This document shows, in pieces, positions 5,903 through 6,220 of a DNA stretch of 6,220 nt (position 1 is the stretch's first letter; each line of letters opens with the position of its first letter). The stretch comes from Marinilabiliales bacterium (lineage in GTDB: Bacteria > Bacteroidota > Bacteroidia > Bacteroidales > BM523), in the NCBI GenBank assembly GCA_002869425.1, contig PKSZ01000417.1, positions 1-6,220 on the forward strand, written 5' to 3'. The position numbers and the translations under genes were made by a program. The notes under the pieces were generated by a model, which ran no database searches, was not told the DNA's origin, and saw nothing but the letters and a program-made list of their open reading frames with translations.

Positions 5903-6220
5903 ATTTTCTCAATTCAAAATTTTTACCTAGATATACTTTTCGTACCTGTTCATCCTGCGATAGATCTTCAGCGCTGCCTTGTTTTAAGATTTTACCTTCA
6001 AACAAAAGGTATGCACGATCTGTTATAGATAAGGTTTCGTGGACGTTATGATCAGTAATCAATATTCCTATGTTTCTATTTTTTAGCTTCTTAACAATTC
6101 CCTGGATGTCTTCGACAGCAATAGGGTCTACGCCGGCAAAAGGCTCATCAAGAAGAATAAATTTTGGATCAAGGGATAAGGCTCTCGCAATCTCTGTTCG
6201 CCTTCTTTCACCTCCAGAAA
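5901..6220 (-). CDS. lptB: LptB, ATPase of the lipopolysaccharide export ABC transporter (N-terminal part outside window)
   Basis: LptB is the cytoplasmic ATPase that, with LptF and LptG, extracts lipopolysaccharide from the inner membrane and drives it across the periplasmic bridge to the outer membrane. Only the last 105 or so residues are present; the E. coli protein has 241, so the Walker A half lies beyond position 6220. The visible part opens at the ABC signature ([14 protein letters not shown]), then Walker [17 protein letters not shown] with its catalytic glutamate, and the H-loop [10 protein letters not shown]. The C-terminus is the LptB-specific ending ([15 protein letters not shown]), which separates it from other ABC ATPases such as the branched-chain amino acid type. 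The stop codon (5901-5903) overlaps the T-run of the facing gene's terminator. Its promoter and partners are outside the window. Confidence 0.95.
   Translation of the reverse strand, partial: SGGERRRTEIARALSLDPKFILLDEPFAGVDPIAVEDIQGIVKKLKNRNIGILITDHNVHETLSITDRAYLLFEGKILKQGSAEDLSQDEQVRKVYLGKNFELRK

Noticed and set aside
5824..6051. Plus-strand 75-codon frame running from the OmpA gene end into lptB
   Set aside because: It crosses the terminator hairpin and is antisense to clear LptB sequence.

Overview
The window looks like ordinary chromosome from a member of the Bacteroidota, most plausibly a Cytophagales-type marine or soil bacterium. The base composition is AT-rich. Gene starts lack clear Shine-Dalgarno sequences. 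Several upstream regions carry the phylum's -7 box (TAnnTTTG), two of them with a TTG exactly 19 bases upstream. ClpP has the phylum-style long N-terminus, and a large secreted protein combines PD40 propeller blades with an OmpA domain, a combination common in this phylum. The order is inferred from overall resemblance, not from a database search.

Layout. Positions 1-3174 (minus strand) hold a compact protein-quality-control operon, tig-clpP-clpX, with 18- and 19-base gaps; clpX runs off the left edge. Trigger factor helps nascent chains fold at the ribosome, while ClpX unfolds substrates and feeds them to the ClpP peptidase, so one transcript can supply both folding and degradation. Positions 3175-3561 are intergenic. 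They contain two TTG-N19-TAnnTTTG promoters pointing at tig, with a Rho-independent terminator hairpin between the distal one and the gene, and a degenerate copy of the 3' end of the neighbouring tRNA. A tRNA-Leu(UAG) lies at 3562-3643 (minus strand), with its own terminator and a likely promoter.

Positions 3780-5849 (plus strand) encode a 689-residue exported protein: signal peptide, discoidin-like beta-sandwich, about five PD40 blades, a carboxypeptidase-regulatory-like domain and a C-terminal OmpA peptidoglycan-binding domain. From the propeller onward it resembles the type IX secretion component PorE, but the N-terminus differs. It ends in a strong hairpin terminator whose T-run overlaps the stop codon of the convergent gene at 5901-6220 (minus strand, cut by the right edge). 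That gene is lptB, the ATPase of the lipopolysaccharide exporter.

The protein genes are housekeeping families. The less ordinary material is the tig upstream region, the eroded prolyl-isomerase domain of trigger factor, and the domain combination of the exported OmpA protein. I see no mobile element, CRISPR array, defence system or clear horizontally acquired block.
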